A stretch of 64,000 nt of DNA from Bradyrhizobium sp. CCGUVB1N3 (GCF_024199925.1 NZ_JANADR010000001.1:1984001-2048000); one strand, 5' to 3'; shown: positions 37,167 through 46,651, counted from the stretch's first letter. Notes: generated by a model from the letters alone, not told the origin. Program-made: numbers and translations.

Positions 37167-38531
37167 TCAGTCGTTGTCGTAGCCGTAGACCTCCGGCAGG
37201 ATGAAGATCGCAGCCAACAGGCCGATCAGCGGGAAGATCGCGACGAACAACGTGGCGTTCGCCTGCCCGATCGCCGAGAACAGCGCGGGGAACAGGAAGA
37301 TCGCCAGGAACGACGGCAGCTTCACGAACATGTAGGCGAAGCCGCTCGCGGTGCCGCGATACTTCGGCTTGGCGACCATGGTCGGGATCGTCATGCAGTT
37401 CGAGGCGTCCCAGTAATGGCCCCAGAGCATGGCCGCCGCTGCGAACGGCAGCAGGATCTTGTTGTCGGTGTACAGCGCGAAGGCCGCGACCAGCAGCGAG
37501 GCCAGGACGATGGAGAAGCCGGCGATCGCGATGCCGCGATGGCCGAGCTTCGGCGTCAGCAGCGGCCCGACCCAGCCCGAGAGTCCGGCGAAGCAGAACA
37601 GCGCCATCGTCACCAGATTGTTGCCGAGGATGGACGACACGCCAACCATCACGAACAGCACGGGCAGGTAGAACGCGAAGGTCGAGAACTCGCTTCCTTG
37701 CGCGAACCAGGCGATCCAGCCATAGATCGTGGCGCGCCAGCGGATCGGATCCTTCCTGAGGTCGGCGAGGAAGGCGCTGGTGCGGACCTTCGGTACCACC
37801 ACGTCCTGGTTCGGCAGCATGTCGAGATCGTCGTTGAACATCTCGCGCGCGACCTGCTTGGCCTCGCGGAAACGCCCCTTCTGCACCAGCCAGACCGCCG
37901 TCTCCGGCACGTCGTGCCGCATGATCAGGATGATCAGCGCGGGCACTGCGCCGAGGCCGAGCGTCACGCGCCACAGCATCTCGTGCTGCATGTCGATCAG
38001 CAGGAAGATCACGATGACGCCGATGGTGAGGACTTCACCGACCGCGAACATGAACTGCCAGCGGTTGCCCATGACCTCGCGCTCGCCCTTGGCCATGGAT
38101 TCCATGATGTAGGTGTAGCCGGTCGAGATGTCGGAGCCGAGCGGCACGCCGAGCAGGAAGCGGACCACGACGAGCCAGCCGACGCTGGGCACGAAGGCCT
38201 GCGCCAGCGCCAGCACGATGAACATGACCATCGTGATCAGGAACATCACGCGGCGGCCGATCTTGTCGGAGAGCCAGCCGCCGAGCAGCGCGCCGATCAG
38301 GGCGCCGCCCTGCGTGCCGGCCGCGGCAAGACCGAGCATCAGAGGATCGGGGTTGTACTGCTCGCGGATGAAGATCAGCACGAAGGCGATCGAATAGAGA
38401 TCCCAGGCCTCGACCAGGATCGAGGCCATCATCAGCCAGCCGACCTTGTTGCCCTTGGGGCTGTAGTTGGTGATGAGGTAGCGGACCGCGGCCTCGCTCG
38501 CGGTCTCCTGTGGCACGGCCATCGTTGACAT
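37167..38531 (-). CDS. MFS transporter, sugar/acid type
   Basis: Protein of 454 residues with 12 hydrophobic segments. Sugar-porter-like signatures: GGWLSDKIGRRVMF between helices 2 and 3, PLGSDISTGYTYIMESMAKGERE, and PETAVWLVQKGRFREAKQ before the central loop. Likely cargo is the sugar acid consumed by the divergent dehydratase/dehydrogenase genes. The start at 38531 (MSTMAVPQ) has GGGAG upstream. It is 23 bases downstream of the GntR gene and probably co-transcribed with it. Confidence 0.88.
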   Translation of the reverse strand: MSTMAVPQETASEAAVRYLITNYSPKGNKVGWLMMASILVEAWDLYSIAFVLIFIREQYNPDPLMLGLAAAGTQGGALIGALLGGWLSDKIGRRVMFLITMVMFIVLALAQAFVPSVGWLVVVRFLLGVPLGSDISTGYTYIMESMAKGEREVMGNRWQFMFAVGEVLTIGVIVIFLLIDMQHEMLWRVTLGLGAVPALIILIMRHDVPETAVWLVQKGRFREAKQVAREMFNDDLDMLPNQDVVVPKVRTSAFLADLRKDPIRWRATIYGWIAWFAQGSEFSTFAFYLPVLFVMVGVSSILGNNLVTMALFCFAGLSGWVGPLLTPKLGHRGIAIAGFSIVLASLLVAAFALYTDNKILLPFAAAAMLWGHYWDASNCMTIPTMVAKPKYRGTASGFAYMFVKLPSFLAIFLFPALFSAIGQANATLFVAIFPLIGLLAAIFILPEVYGYDND

Positions 38532-38554
38532 GTTCTGGTTCTCCCTGAGATTTC

Positions 38555-39316
38555 TTACGTGCCGAGCAGCGGCTCGATGCTGCAATCGAGCAGGCGCGGA
38601 TCAATCCCCACCTCCATCCCGACGAACATCGCATTCATGAAGTCGATCAGCGCGTCGCTGGCCTCGACCGCCGCTTCAACGCGGCGATTGGCGACGGCGT
38701 TCAAGATGTCGAGATGGCGATCGATGGTGCCGGACAAGTCGGTCTGCCCCGGCATGTGGCGGTGATGGATGAAGCCGATGCGGCGATACAGCGTGTGCAG
38801 CGGCCGCATCGTATGCGCGAGAAACGGCTCGCCGCCGGCCTCCAGGATCAGCGCATCGATCCGGCGGTCGATGCTGTTGAACTCGTCGAGCGTCAGCTTG
38901 GCCCGGCGCTCGCGCAGCACGCGCTCGATATGCAGGGCCTGGTTGCGGTGGGAAAGGCTGGCGCGATCGGCTGCGAGCCGGATCACGAAGCGTTCCATGT
39001 CGCGGCGGAGGCCCAACAGCATGCGCTCGCGGGCGAGATCAATCGGCGCGACCTGAAGGCCATGGCGCGGGCGGATGATGATCAGCGTGTCGCCGGCAAG
39101 CGTGTTGACGGCGTGGTGCACCGGCGTGCGGCCGAATCCCGTGATGTGCTGCAACTCCAGCATGGTCAGGAACTGACCCGGCCTCAGCTCGCAATTGACC
39201 AGCAGATCCTCGATCTTCTGATAGGCGAGCTCGACGAAATTGACGCGGTTGCGCCGGCCGATCGCGCCTTCACTTGCCGCATTGACCAGCTCAAGCGGGC
39301 GTTTGCGCCGCACCAT
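38555..39316 (-). CDS. GntR-family regulator (FCD-like)
   Basis: Protein of 253 residues. An N-terminal winged helix-turn-helix (about 28-90: AYQKIEDLLVNCELRPGQFLTMLELQHITGFGRTPVHHAVNTL) is followed by an all-helical FadR/FCD-type effector domain with several histidines (RIGFIHHRH). Such regulators typically sense organic or sugar acids. GGAGGA precedes the ATG at 39316; the frame to 39376 adds 20 residues. It is divergent from the enolase-superfamily dehydratase gene and upstream of the MFS gene, so it likely represses the whole sugar-acid module. Confidence 0.88.
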   Translation of the reverse strand: MVRRKRPLELVNAASEGAIGRRNRVNFVELAYQKIEDLLVNCELRPGQFLTMLELQHITGFGRTPVHHAVNTLAGDTLIIIRPRHGLQVAPIDLARERMLLGLRRDMERFVIRLAADRASLSHRNQALHIERVLRERRAKLTLDEFNSIDRRIDALILEAGGEPFLAHTMRPLHTLYRRIGFIHHRHMPGQTDLSGTIDRHLDILNAVANRRVEAAVEASDALIDFMNAMFVGMEVGIDPRLLDCSIEPLLGT

Positions 39317-39372
39317 GTTGTCCTCCCCATCGACCCCGCCTCGTTCCCGGGCCGGATCGCGTCTTGCTTGTG

Positions 39373-39389
39373 ACATGTATAAAACATGT
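39373..39389. promoter_or_regulatory. Candidate GntR operator
   Basis: ACATGT (39373-39378) and ACATGT (39384-39389) form an inverted repeat with a 5-base A/T centre, inside the 151-base divergent gap between the GntR gene and the dehydratase gene. An AT-rich TGATATATT follows, which could be a promoter -10 region. Confidence 0.45.
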
Positions 39390-39467
39390 TGTGATATATT
39401 ACAAGCGGGCGTATGACTGCGGCAACAAGACGGGCGCTCGCCGCGCTCTCAACGGGAGGATGCTGCC

Positions 39468-40667
39468 GTGAAGATCACGTCGATCGAGACGCTGCGCACC
39501 GAGGAATTCGCCAATGTGATCTGGGTGCGCGTCCACACCGATGCCGGCGTGATCGGCTTAGGTGAGACCTTTTACGGCGCAGGCGCCGTCGAAGCGCAGA
39601 TCCACGACACCTTTGCCGGCCGCCTGCTCGGCCGCAATCCCCTCCACATCGAGGCGATCCATCGGGACATGCTCAATCTGCCGATGGCGCAGTCCTCGAC
39701 CGGCGTCGAATATCGCGCGGCCTCCGCGATCGACATCGCGCTCTGGGACCTCTTCGGCAAGGTCTGCGGCCAGCCCGTGCACCAGATGCTCGGCGGCCTC
39801 TGCCGCGACAAGCAGCGCATCTACAACACCTGCGCCGGCACCAAATATGTCCGCTCCACCAACATACGCCCGGTCTCGAACTGGAATCTCGGCGAGGTGC
39901 AAAGCCCCTATGAAGACCTCGACGCCTTCATGAACCGCGCCGACGCGCTGGCCGAAAACCTCTTGGAAAGCGGCATCTCGGCCATGAAGATCTGGCCGTT
40001 CGACCCGGCCGCGCAGGAGAACAACGGCCTCTTCATCACCGCAGCCCAGATGAAGCGGGCGATCGAGCCGTTCGAGAAGATCCGCAAAGCCGTCGGCGAC
40101 AAGATGGAGATCATGGTCGAGCTCCATTCGCTCTGGAACCTGCCGACCGCAAAACAGATCGCCCGCGCGATCGAGCCGTACAAGCCGACCTGGTATGAAG
40201 ACCCGATCCGCATGAACTCGCCGCAGGCGCTCGCCGAATATGCGCGCTCGACCGACGTCTGGGTCTGCGCCAGCGAGACGCTCGGCTCGCGCTTCCCCTA
40301 CAAGGACATGCTCGACCGCGACGCCATGCATGTGGTGATGGCGGATTTGTGCTGGACCGGCGGCCTCACCGAAGGCCGCAAGATCGCCGCGATGGCGGAG
40401 ACCTATCACCGCCCCTTTGCACCGCATGATTGCATCGGCCCGGTCGGCTTCATCGCCGCGATCCACATGTCGTTCAGCCAGCCCAACACGCTGATCCAGG
40501 AATCAGTGCGCGCCTTCTACAAAGGCTGGTACAATGAGCTCGTCACCACGATGCCCGTGATCAAGGATGGCTACGTCTTCCCGATGGAAGGTCCCGGCCT
40601 TGGCGTCGACCTCCTGCCTGCGGTATACGACCGGTCCGATCTCACCGTGCGCCGCTCCAACGTTTGA
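39468..40667 (+). CDS. Enolase-superfamily sugar-acid dehydratase (MR/MLE type)
   Basis: Protein of 399 residues. Metal ligands are visible as E218 (MVELH), E244 (WYEDP) and E270 (CASET); H320-D321 (APHDC) is the general-base pair, and K174 and H220 are further candidate acid/base residues. The pattern fits dehydration of an aldonate to a 2-keto-3-deoxy acid. Precise substrate (gluconate, idonate, galactonate-like) cannot be read. The start is GTG at 39468 with GGGAGGA at 39454-39460. It is first of three co-directional genes with the SDR and the idonate-dehydrogenase-like gene. Confidence 0.88.
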   Translation: MKITSIETLRTEEFANVIWVRVHTDAGVIGLGETFYGAGAVEAQIHDTFAGRLLGRNPLHIEAIHRDMLNLPMAQSSTGVEYRAASAIDIALWDLFGKVCGQPVHQMLGGLCRDKQRIYNTCAGTKYVRSTNIRPVSNWNLGEVQSPYEDLDAFMNRADALAENLLESGISAMKIWPFDPAAQENNGLFITAAQMKRAIEPFEKIRKAVGDKMEIMVELHSLWNLPTAKQIARAIEPYKPTWYEDPIRMNSPQALAEYARSTDVWVCASETLGSRFPYKDMLDRDAMHVVMADLCWTGGLTEGRKIAAMAETYHRPFAPHDCIGPVGFIAAIHMSFSQPNTLIQESVRAFYKGWYNELVTTMPVIKDGYVFPMEGPGLGVDLLPAVYDRSDLTVRRSNV

Positions 40668-40677
40668 GGATTCCTGG

Positions 40678-41445
40678 ATGAGCACCACTTTGTTCGATCT
40701 CTCCGGCCGGACCGCGCTCGTCACCGGCTCCTCCCGCGGGCTCGGCCGCGCCATCGCCGAGGGCATGGCGAAAGCCGGCGCGAAGATGATCATCAACGGC
40801 GTCGATCCCAAGCGGGTCGAGCAGGCGGTCGCCGAGTTTCGCGCCGCCGGTCACGAGGCCGAAGGCGCCGCCTTCAACGTCACCGATGAACCCGCAATCG
40901 TAGCCAGCTTCGAGCGCTTCGACCGCCAAGGGCTCGCGGTCGACATCCTCGTCAACAATGCCGGCATCCAGCACCGCAAGCCGCTGGTCGAGTTCACCAC
41001 CGACGAATGGCGCAAGGTGATCGAGACGGACCTGACCAGCGCCTTCGTGATCGGCCGCGAAGCCGCCAAGCGGATGATTCCGCGCAAGCGCGGCAAGATC
41101 ATCAACATCGGATCGCTCGGCAGCGAGCTGGCGCGGCCGACCATCGCGCCCTACACCGCGGCCAAGGGCGGCATCAAGAATCTCACCCGCTCGATGGCCG
41201 TGGAATGGGCCCAGCATGGCATCCAGGCCAACGCGATCGGCCCGGGCTACATGCTGACCGACATGAATGAGGCGCTGGTCAACAACGCCGATTTCAACAA
41301 CTGGCTGATGGGGCGTATCCCGTCGAAGCGCTGGGGCAAGCCTGACGAGCTGGTGGGCGCCGCGGTTTTCCTTGCTTCCGACGCCTCGACTTATGTCAAC
41401 GGTCAGATCATCTATGTCGATGGCGGCATGATCGCCGCGATGTGA
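40678..41445 (+). CDS. SDR oxidoreductase, gluconate 5-dehydrogenase-like
   Basis: Protein of 255 residues: cofactor motif GSSRGLGRA, NNAGIQHRKP, and the catalytic Ser...Tyr-x-x-x-Lys (NIGSLGSE, APYTAAKGG). The NNAGIQHRKPLVEF stretch is characteristic of gluconate 5-dehydrogenases, which interconvert D-gluconate and 5-keto-gluconate. It starts 10 bases after the dehydratase stop, in one operon with it and the idonate-dehydrogenase-like gene. Confidence 0.88.
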   Translation: MSTTLFDLSGRTALVTGSSRGLGRAIAEGMAKAGAKMIINGVDPKRVEQAVAEFRAAGHEAEGAAFNVTDEPAIVASFERFDRQGLAVDILVNNAGIQHRKPLVEFTTDEWRKVIETDLTSAFVIGREAAKRMIPRKRGKIINIGSLGSELARPTIAPYTAAKGGIKNLTRSMAVEWAQHGIQANAIGPGYMLTDMNEALVNNADFNNWLMGRIPSKRWGKPDELVGAAVFLASDASTYVNGQIIYVDGGMIAAM

Positions 41446-41483
41446 TCGCGCCCCACCACTGAACGAACTGAAGGAGTGAGCCC

Positions 41484-42515
41484 ATGCGTGCCGTCGTCAT
41501 CCACGCGCCGAAGGATCTGCGGATCGACAGCTTTGCCGATCCCGCGCCCGGCCCAGGTGAAGTCCGTGTGAAGATCGCCAATGGCGGCATCTGCGGCTCC
41601 GACCTGCACTATTATCACCATGGCGGCTTCGGCACCGTACGCATCCAGCAGCCGATGGCGCTCGGGCACGAGATCGCCGGCGTCGTTGCCGCGGTCGGTG
41701 AAGGCGTCTTGCGTGTGAAGCCGGGCACGCGTGTCGCGGTCAATCCCAGCAAGCCGTGCGGCCAGTGCCTGCATTGCCAGGAGGGCATGCGCAACCAGTG
41801 CCTCGACATGCGCTTCATGGGCAGCGCAATGCGCAATCCCCACGTCCAGGGCGGCTTTCGTGAATACGTCACGGTCGACGCAGCGCAGGCCGTGCCGATC
41901 GCCGAAAAACTGTCGCTCGCGGAAGCCGCGATGGCCGAGCCGCTCGCGGTGTGCCTGCATGCCGGCAAGCAGGCCGGTCCCCTCCTCGGCAAGCGCGTGC
42001 TGGTCACCGGCTGCGGCCCGATCGGCGCGCTGATGATCCTGGTGTCGCGCTTTGGCGGAGCCGCCGAGATCGTGGTGACTGACGTGGCCGACGCGCCGCT
42101 GGCAGTCGCCAGGAAGCTCGGCGCGACCCATGCCATCAACGTCGCGAACAACGCCGCGGCACTGGATCCCTGGCGCGCCGGCAAGGGCGTGTTCGACACG
42201 CTGTTCGAAGCGTCCGGCAACCAGGCGGCGCTGCGCACCGCGCTCGACTTGCTGCGCCCCGGCGCGACCATCGTGCAGCTCGGCCTCGGCGGCGAGATGA
42301 CGCTGCCGATCAATTCCATCGTCGCCAAGGAGTTGCAGCTCCGCGGCACCTTCCGCTTCGATCCGGAGTTCGAGCTTGCGGTGCGGCTGATGGGCGAAGG
42401 GCTGATCGACGTGAAGCCACTGATCTCGGCCTCGCTGCCGTTCGAGAACGCGGTCGCCGCCTTCGAGCTCGCCAGCGACCGGTCTCAGTCGATGAAGGTG
42501 CAGTTGACGTTCTGA
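41484..42515 (+). CDS. L-idonate 5-dehydrogenase-like zinc alcohol dehydrogenase
   Basis: Medium-chain dehydrogenase of 343 residues. Catalytic-zinc ligands C37 and H62-E63, the structural-zinc cysteines C92, C95, C98 and C106, and the Rossmann motif VTGCGPIGAL are all present. HYYHHGGFG after the first cysteine is typical of idonate 5-dehydrogenases. With the preceding gluconate-5-dehydrogenase-like SDR it could convert L-idonate to 5-keto-gluconate and then D-gluconate. GGAG precedes the ATG. A different polyol or aldonate remains possible. Confidence 0.88.
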   Translation: MRAVVIHAPKDLRIDSFADPAPGPGEVRVKIANGGICGSDLHYYHHGGFGTVRIQQPMALGHEIAGVVAAVGEGVLRVKPGTRVAVNPSKPCGQCLHCQEGMRNQCLDMRFMGSAMRNPHVQGGFREYVTVDAAQAVPIAEKLSLAEAAMAEPLAVCLHAGKQAGPLLGKRVLVTGCGPIGALMILVSRFGGAAEIVVTDVADAPLAVARKLGATHAINVANNAAALDPWRAGKGVFDTLFEASGNQAALRTALDLLRPGATIVQLGLGGEMTLPINSIVAKELQLRGTFRFDPEFELAVRLMGEGLIDVKPLISASLPFENAVAAFELASDRSQSMKVQLTF

Positions 42516-42527
42516 GGCGCCGGTCGC

Positions 42528-43418
42528 CTACTGGCCCTCGATCAGGCGATCGCTGACCAGCCGCACGGCGCCGCGATCCCAGGAATAGTCGGCGCCCATG
42601 CGCAAGCCGCTGTCGCCGCGCGCGACGACCTGGCCGGTCCTGACGTCACGGACCTGGAATCCGATCGTATATTCGGTGCGGCTGACCCGCCGTACCACGC
42701 CGATCAGCGACTGGTCCGCCCCGAGCTTCCCGGCAATTTCTGCATCGCAGCCGCCGCAGTCGCGCAGCGCATGGCGCGCAACCGCTTCCCCGCTCGCGCC
42801 GCTGACGTCGACCAGGCGGTAGCGGCCGGATTGCGCGAGGCGATCGCGCACGCCGTTCGTGACCTCGACCAGATGCGCGGTATCGGACTCGCTAACGCCC
42901 GCCGAGGGTGCGGCCGTGGTGTCCTCGAGCTCGAAAGCGAACACCGCAAGCGCGACCGGCACAGGCCGCGCGAGCGCTTCAATCACCTCGCGGGAGACGA
43001 ACGCCTCGGCGCGATCCCAGGCTTCGTCACTGTCGCCGCGGAAAGTGTAGAGCTTCTCGAACAGGACCTTTTTGGCACCGATATCGATCACGGCCGCCCT
43101 CGCCCACTGCACCAGCGTGCTCGTCTTCTGGACGCCACCGACGATCCTGAATTTTGCATCGGCCTGCCCGGCGGGCGTGAGCCGATAGCGCTTGTCCGCC
43201 TCGACATCCCGCCGCAGCGCGACCATGAACGCGTTGAGCCGCTTCTCGTGAGCGGCGGTCTGGTCGACCGGCTCGCCGGACGTGTCGAGATAGCTGAAAT
43301 CCTCGATTGTCACGCCGACCGGCGCTGCCGTGGCCGCCTCGGTGCCCGCACTGGCCGGTCGGACATCCAGCAGGACAGCGAGAAGAAAAGCAGAGAGGAT
43401 CAACCGGGAGAGGTGCAT
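42528..43418 (-). CDS. Secreted DUF3280/DUF2380-like protein with duplicated domain
   Basis: Protein of 296 residues from the ATG at 43418. The signal peptide covers about 1-25 (cleavage near ASA-GTE). The mature protein is two related halves. The first runs VTIEDFSYLDTSGEP through KRYRLTP to GDSDEAWDRAE; the second runs VFAFELEDTTAAP through GRYRLVD to MGADYSWDRG. The function of this periplasmic family is unknown. It is divergent (194-base gap) from a kinase/response-regulator pair, suggesting a shared stimulus. GAGG five bases before the start supports it. Confidence 0.75.
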   Translation of the reverse strand: MHLSRLILSAFLLAVLLDVRPASAGTEAATAAPVGVTIEDFSYLDTSGEPVDQTAAHEKRLNAFMVALRRDVEADKRYRLTPAGQADAKFRIVGGVQKTSTLVQWARAAVIDIGAKKVLFEKLYTFRGDSDEAWDRAEAFVSREVIEALARPVPVALAVFAFELEDTTAAPSAGVSESDTAHLVEVTNGVRDRLAQSGRYRLVDVSGASGEAVARHALRDCGGCDAEIAGKLGADQSLIGVVRRVSRTEYTIGFQVRDVRTGQVVARGDSGLRMGADYSWDRGAVRLVSDRLIEGQ

Positions 43419-43611
43419 GCGCTGGCCTCGTGTGCTGGAGCGGACCCGCAAATCTAGGCCGGCAGCCTCGGGCCGCGCAGCCGTGCCCGTCCCGGCGAGT
43501 GCCGGGAAAATTTCACGACTGTGCTTCGGGACGGCAGCGGGCGCTTTCCGCCGCTTGTGTTCTGCCGTTTAATGCGGACGGGACAATACCGTCCGCGCCA
43601 GGTGCCCGCCG

Positions 43612-45002
43612 ATGTGGAACCGCCCGAGGTTCGATCTCAAGGTCCGTCTGACGTTGCGCGTGGCCGCCGTATCGGCCGCCTGCTTCGCCGCGATCTCCGC
43701 CTACTTCCTCATCACGGCCGACCGCGCGGTGCATGCGCGTATCGACGGTATCGCCGCCATCGTGGCGAAGACGCTGGAGCTGCAACAGGGCAAAGTCCAG
43801 TGGGTGAACAGCCCGCGCTCGGACTTTCCGAACCTTGATCCCGTCGCGGCCTTCGTGATGACGCCCGGCCTGTGTCTCGCATTCCGTGGCGCGAACGGCG
43901 AGATGCTGCAACGTTTCTGTAGCGGCGCGCCGAACCCGGCGAGCGTGCCGCCGCAGGCGTTCGCGGCCTTCTATCGCGGCCTGTTCGACCCCGGCCGCGA
44001 AGCGGCACGGCCCGTGATCGCGCGCGGAGCGAAGCTCGGCGACGCCGTGGTCTGGTTCGATCCGGCCGTGCAGACCGCGGAGGCCTGGCACGAGGCCGGC
44101 CGCCTGATGACCGTGCTTGCGATCACGCTGCCGCTGTTGTGCGTCCTGGTCTACGCAGCGCTGGCGCGCGCGCTGCGTCCGACGCAGGTCGTTCGCGCCG
44201 GCCTCGAACGGATTGCCGCCAATGACCTTACCGCGCGGCTGCCACCCTTCGATCTCGCGGAGCTGTCGGCGATCCGCGACGTCTTCAATCATCTGGCTGC
44301 GAGTCTTGCCGGCGCGCTGTCCGAACGCAGCGAGCTGACGCGCAGGCTGATCGCGCTCCAGGACGAGGAGCGCCGCCATCTCGCGCGCGAGCTGCACGAC
44401 GAGTTCGGCCAGTCGCTCGCCGCAATCCGCGCGCTCGCCGCATCCGCCCGCCAGACCGCGGCGCAGGACTGCCCCGCATTGCTGGGAGAATGCGACAGCA
44501 TTGCCCGGACCGCGACCGGCATGATGGAGACGCTGCGCGGCGCGCTGTTCCGCCTGCGGCCGCCCGATGTCGAGGAGCTCGGCCTCATCGCGAGCCTCGA
44601 AGGCCTGGTGTCGGGGTGGAACGGCCGTAGCCGCGGCCAGACGCGCTTCGATATCCGCTTCGAGGGCGCCTTCGAGAACCTGCCGCCTCCATCAGCGCCA
44701 ATCTCTACCGCATCGTGCAGGAAGCGCTCACCAATGCGGCCAAGCACGCCGGCGCCACGAAGGTCAGCCTGCATCTGGCGATGGCCGCAAACGAGATCGC
44801 GCTCGCCATCGACGATGACGGCCGGCCGAACGATGCCGCCGTCAAATCCGGCATGGGCCTGCTGGGCATGCGCGAGCGCGTCGCGGCGATGCGCGGCCGG
44901 CTCAGCTTCACGGCCGGGCCGGACGGCGGCTCCGCCTTGCGCGTCGTGATTCCGGTCAGCCCTGCCGACGGGCAGCTGGAAGCTCTGGAGGACGCGGCAT
45001 GA
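43612..45002 (+). pseudogene. NarL-type sensor histidine kinase, frameshifted
   Basis: The first frame gives a membrane helix (about 15-37), a periplasmic sensor (to about 165), a second helix, HAMP, and HisKA_3 with H262 in ELHDEFGQSLAAIRA, up to FENLPP. The frame is then lost and the ATPase domain continues one frame over (SANLYRIVQEALTNAAKHAG, IDDDG, GMGLLGMRERV) to 45002. One extra base at 44686-44688 rejoins them as PPSISANLYR with about 463 residues total. As written, the product lacks its ATPase domain and cannot phosphorylate the partner regulator. The gene overlaps the regulator by four bases. True mutation or sequencing deletion are both possible. Confidence 0.82.
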
Positions 45003-45661
45003 GCGAGGCCGGCTGGGCCATCATGCTGGTCGACGACCACGCCGTCGTCCGCGAGGGCTATCGCTCCGTCCTGCAGAAGCAGCCGGGACTGCGCGTCGTC
45101 GCCGAGGCCTCGGACGGCGCGGAAGCCTATCGGCTGTTCAAGGAGTGCACGCCTGATCTGATCATCATGGATCTGAGCATGCCCGGCATCGGCGGCCTCG
45201 AGGCCATCCGGCGGATCAGGCAGTGGGACAAGGCCGCAAAAATCCTCGTCTTCACCATGCATCAGAACGCGGGCTTCGCCGTGCAGGCGATCCGCGCCGG
45301 CGCGAGGGGCTACGTCACCAAGACCAGCCCGCCGGAGACGCTGGTGCGCGCGGTGATGGACGTGCTTGCGGGGCGGGTCGCCATCAGTCCCGACATCGAC
45401 CACGAGCTCGCGCTGAGCCGGCTCGCCGGCGAGAGCTCGGCGACCGACGTCCTGACGGCGCGCGAATTCGAGGTGCTCAGGCTCCTGCTCGCCGAACGCT
45501 CCACCGAGGAGATCGCCGAGACGCTCCACGTCAGTCCCAAGACGGTCGCGAACCTGCACTCCCTGATCAAGGGCAAGCTCGGCGTCGAGTCGGATATCGA
45601 GCTCGTCAGGCTCGCGCTACGCCAGGGGATATTGACCCAAGTCGATCTCGGCGAGGCCTGA
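44999..45661 (+). CDS. LuxR/NarL-family response regulator
   Basis: Protein of 220 residues: a receiver with D12/D13 and phospho-acceptor D58 (IIMDLSMPG), switch lysine in GYVTKTS, and a C-terminal LuxR helix-turn-helix (LTAREFEVLRLLLAERSTEEIAETLHVSPKTVANLHSLI). It overlaps the kinase gene (ATGA) and is its cognate regulator. The target may be the divergent DUF3280-like gene or metabolic genes elsewhere. Confidence 0.92.
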   Translation: MSEAGWAIMLVDDHAVVREGYRSVLQKQPGLRVVAEASDGAEAYRLFKECTPDLIIMDLSMPGIGGLEAIRRIRQWDKAAKILVFTMHQNAGFAVQAIRAGARGYVTKTSPPETLVRAVMDVLAGRVAISPDIDHELALSRLAGESSATDVLTAREFEVLRLLLAERSTEEIAETLHVSPKTVANLHSLIKGKLGVESDIELVRLALRQGILTQVDLGEA

Positions 45662-45672
45662 CGCGCTTTGGC

Positions 45673-46518
45673 TCAAACGAGGTAGCGCGTCAGATAGCCT
45701 TCCATCGCATAGACCGCGCACAGCGCCAGGCTCGACCATACCGCCGCGCTGAAATAGAGCGCCATCCAGGCGAGCTCACCCTTCCAATGCGCGACGTCAT
45801 GCGTCACGACCCAGCGGGTGGCGACGTCATGAAGACCTTCGAGCAGGCCGAGCAGCCTGCCGCCTTCGGGATGCCCTGCCCGCCAGCGGCTCAGATACAT
45901 CGGCACGTCGACGGTGACGAGAAAAGCGAGATAGCAGGCGATCCCGACGATGCCGGCAATGAGCCCCCAGCGCACCGGCCCCTGGAATTCGGGCAGCAGC
46001 CGGCACAGCGCTATCCCGACCAGGAAGAAGACCACCGCCCACAGCGAATTCTCGATGGCGTTGTAGAGGTAGTTGGTGGTCAGCACCGCGTACCAGGAAA
46101 AGCATTCGGCGATGATGATCACGGGCACGATCACCCAGGCGATATTCACCGTGGTCTCCGCCCCCGCCATGCCGCCGAGCTGGGCGAGGATGATCGCCCA
46201 TTGCGCGGCGAAGCAGAGTTCAGCGACGGTTGCGACCGAGCGGCCGACGAATACGCTCGACAGCCAGGTGTCGAACAAGCAGATGCGCTGCACGTCGGCG
46301 CGCGGCAGGAACGAGCGGAATGCGCAGCCGAACACGTAGCCGGCGCAGAGCAGCAGCATGAGCCCGATGCCCGACACGCCGCCGAAGCCGCCCGTCGGGA
46401 CCTGGTAGAATTCGCGATACAGCATGAACCAGACGAGGATGTTGACGTTGCTGACCAACGTCAGGGAACCCCACCACCAGGCCAGGGGATTTGACCTCGC
46501 CTGCAACATCAACCGCAT
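45673..46518 (-). CDS. Multi-spanning membrane protein, unknown function
   Basis: Protein of 281 residues with about seven hydrophobic segments, beginning after a short basic N-terminus (MRLMLQARSN). Conserved-looking charged and aromatic points include CFSWYAVLTTNYLYNAIENSLW and a HDVATRWVVTHDVAHWKGE loop rich in His/Asp. No family was recognised. It is convergent with the response regulator, 11 bases apart. Confidence 0.7.
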   Translation of the reverse strand: MRLMLQARSNPLAWWWGSLTLVSNVNILVWFMLYREFYQVPTGGFGGVSGIGLMLLLCAGYVFGCAFRSFLPRADVQRICLFDTWLSSVFVGRSVATVAELCFAAQWAIILAQLGGMAGAETTVNIAWVIVPVIIIAECFSWYAVLTTNYLYNAIENSLWAVVFFLVGIALCRLLPEFQGPVRWGLIAGIVGIACYLAFLVTVDVPMYLSRWRAGHPEGGRLLGLLEGLHDVATRWVVTHDVAHWKGELAWMALYFSAAVWSSLALCAVYAMEGYLTRYLV

Positions 46519-46651
46519 CGACCGCTCCGCTTTTTATCGAACTGACATCAAGCGGTAGCAATACTGTCACAATAAGGCAGCCGGTTGCGACAAAAATCTG
46601 CGTGACGGCCCTGATTCGCAGACTTCGGCGGCGCGAAGTATTTGGTCTGAC

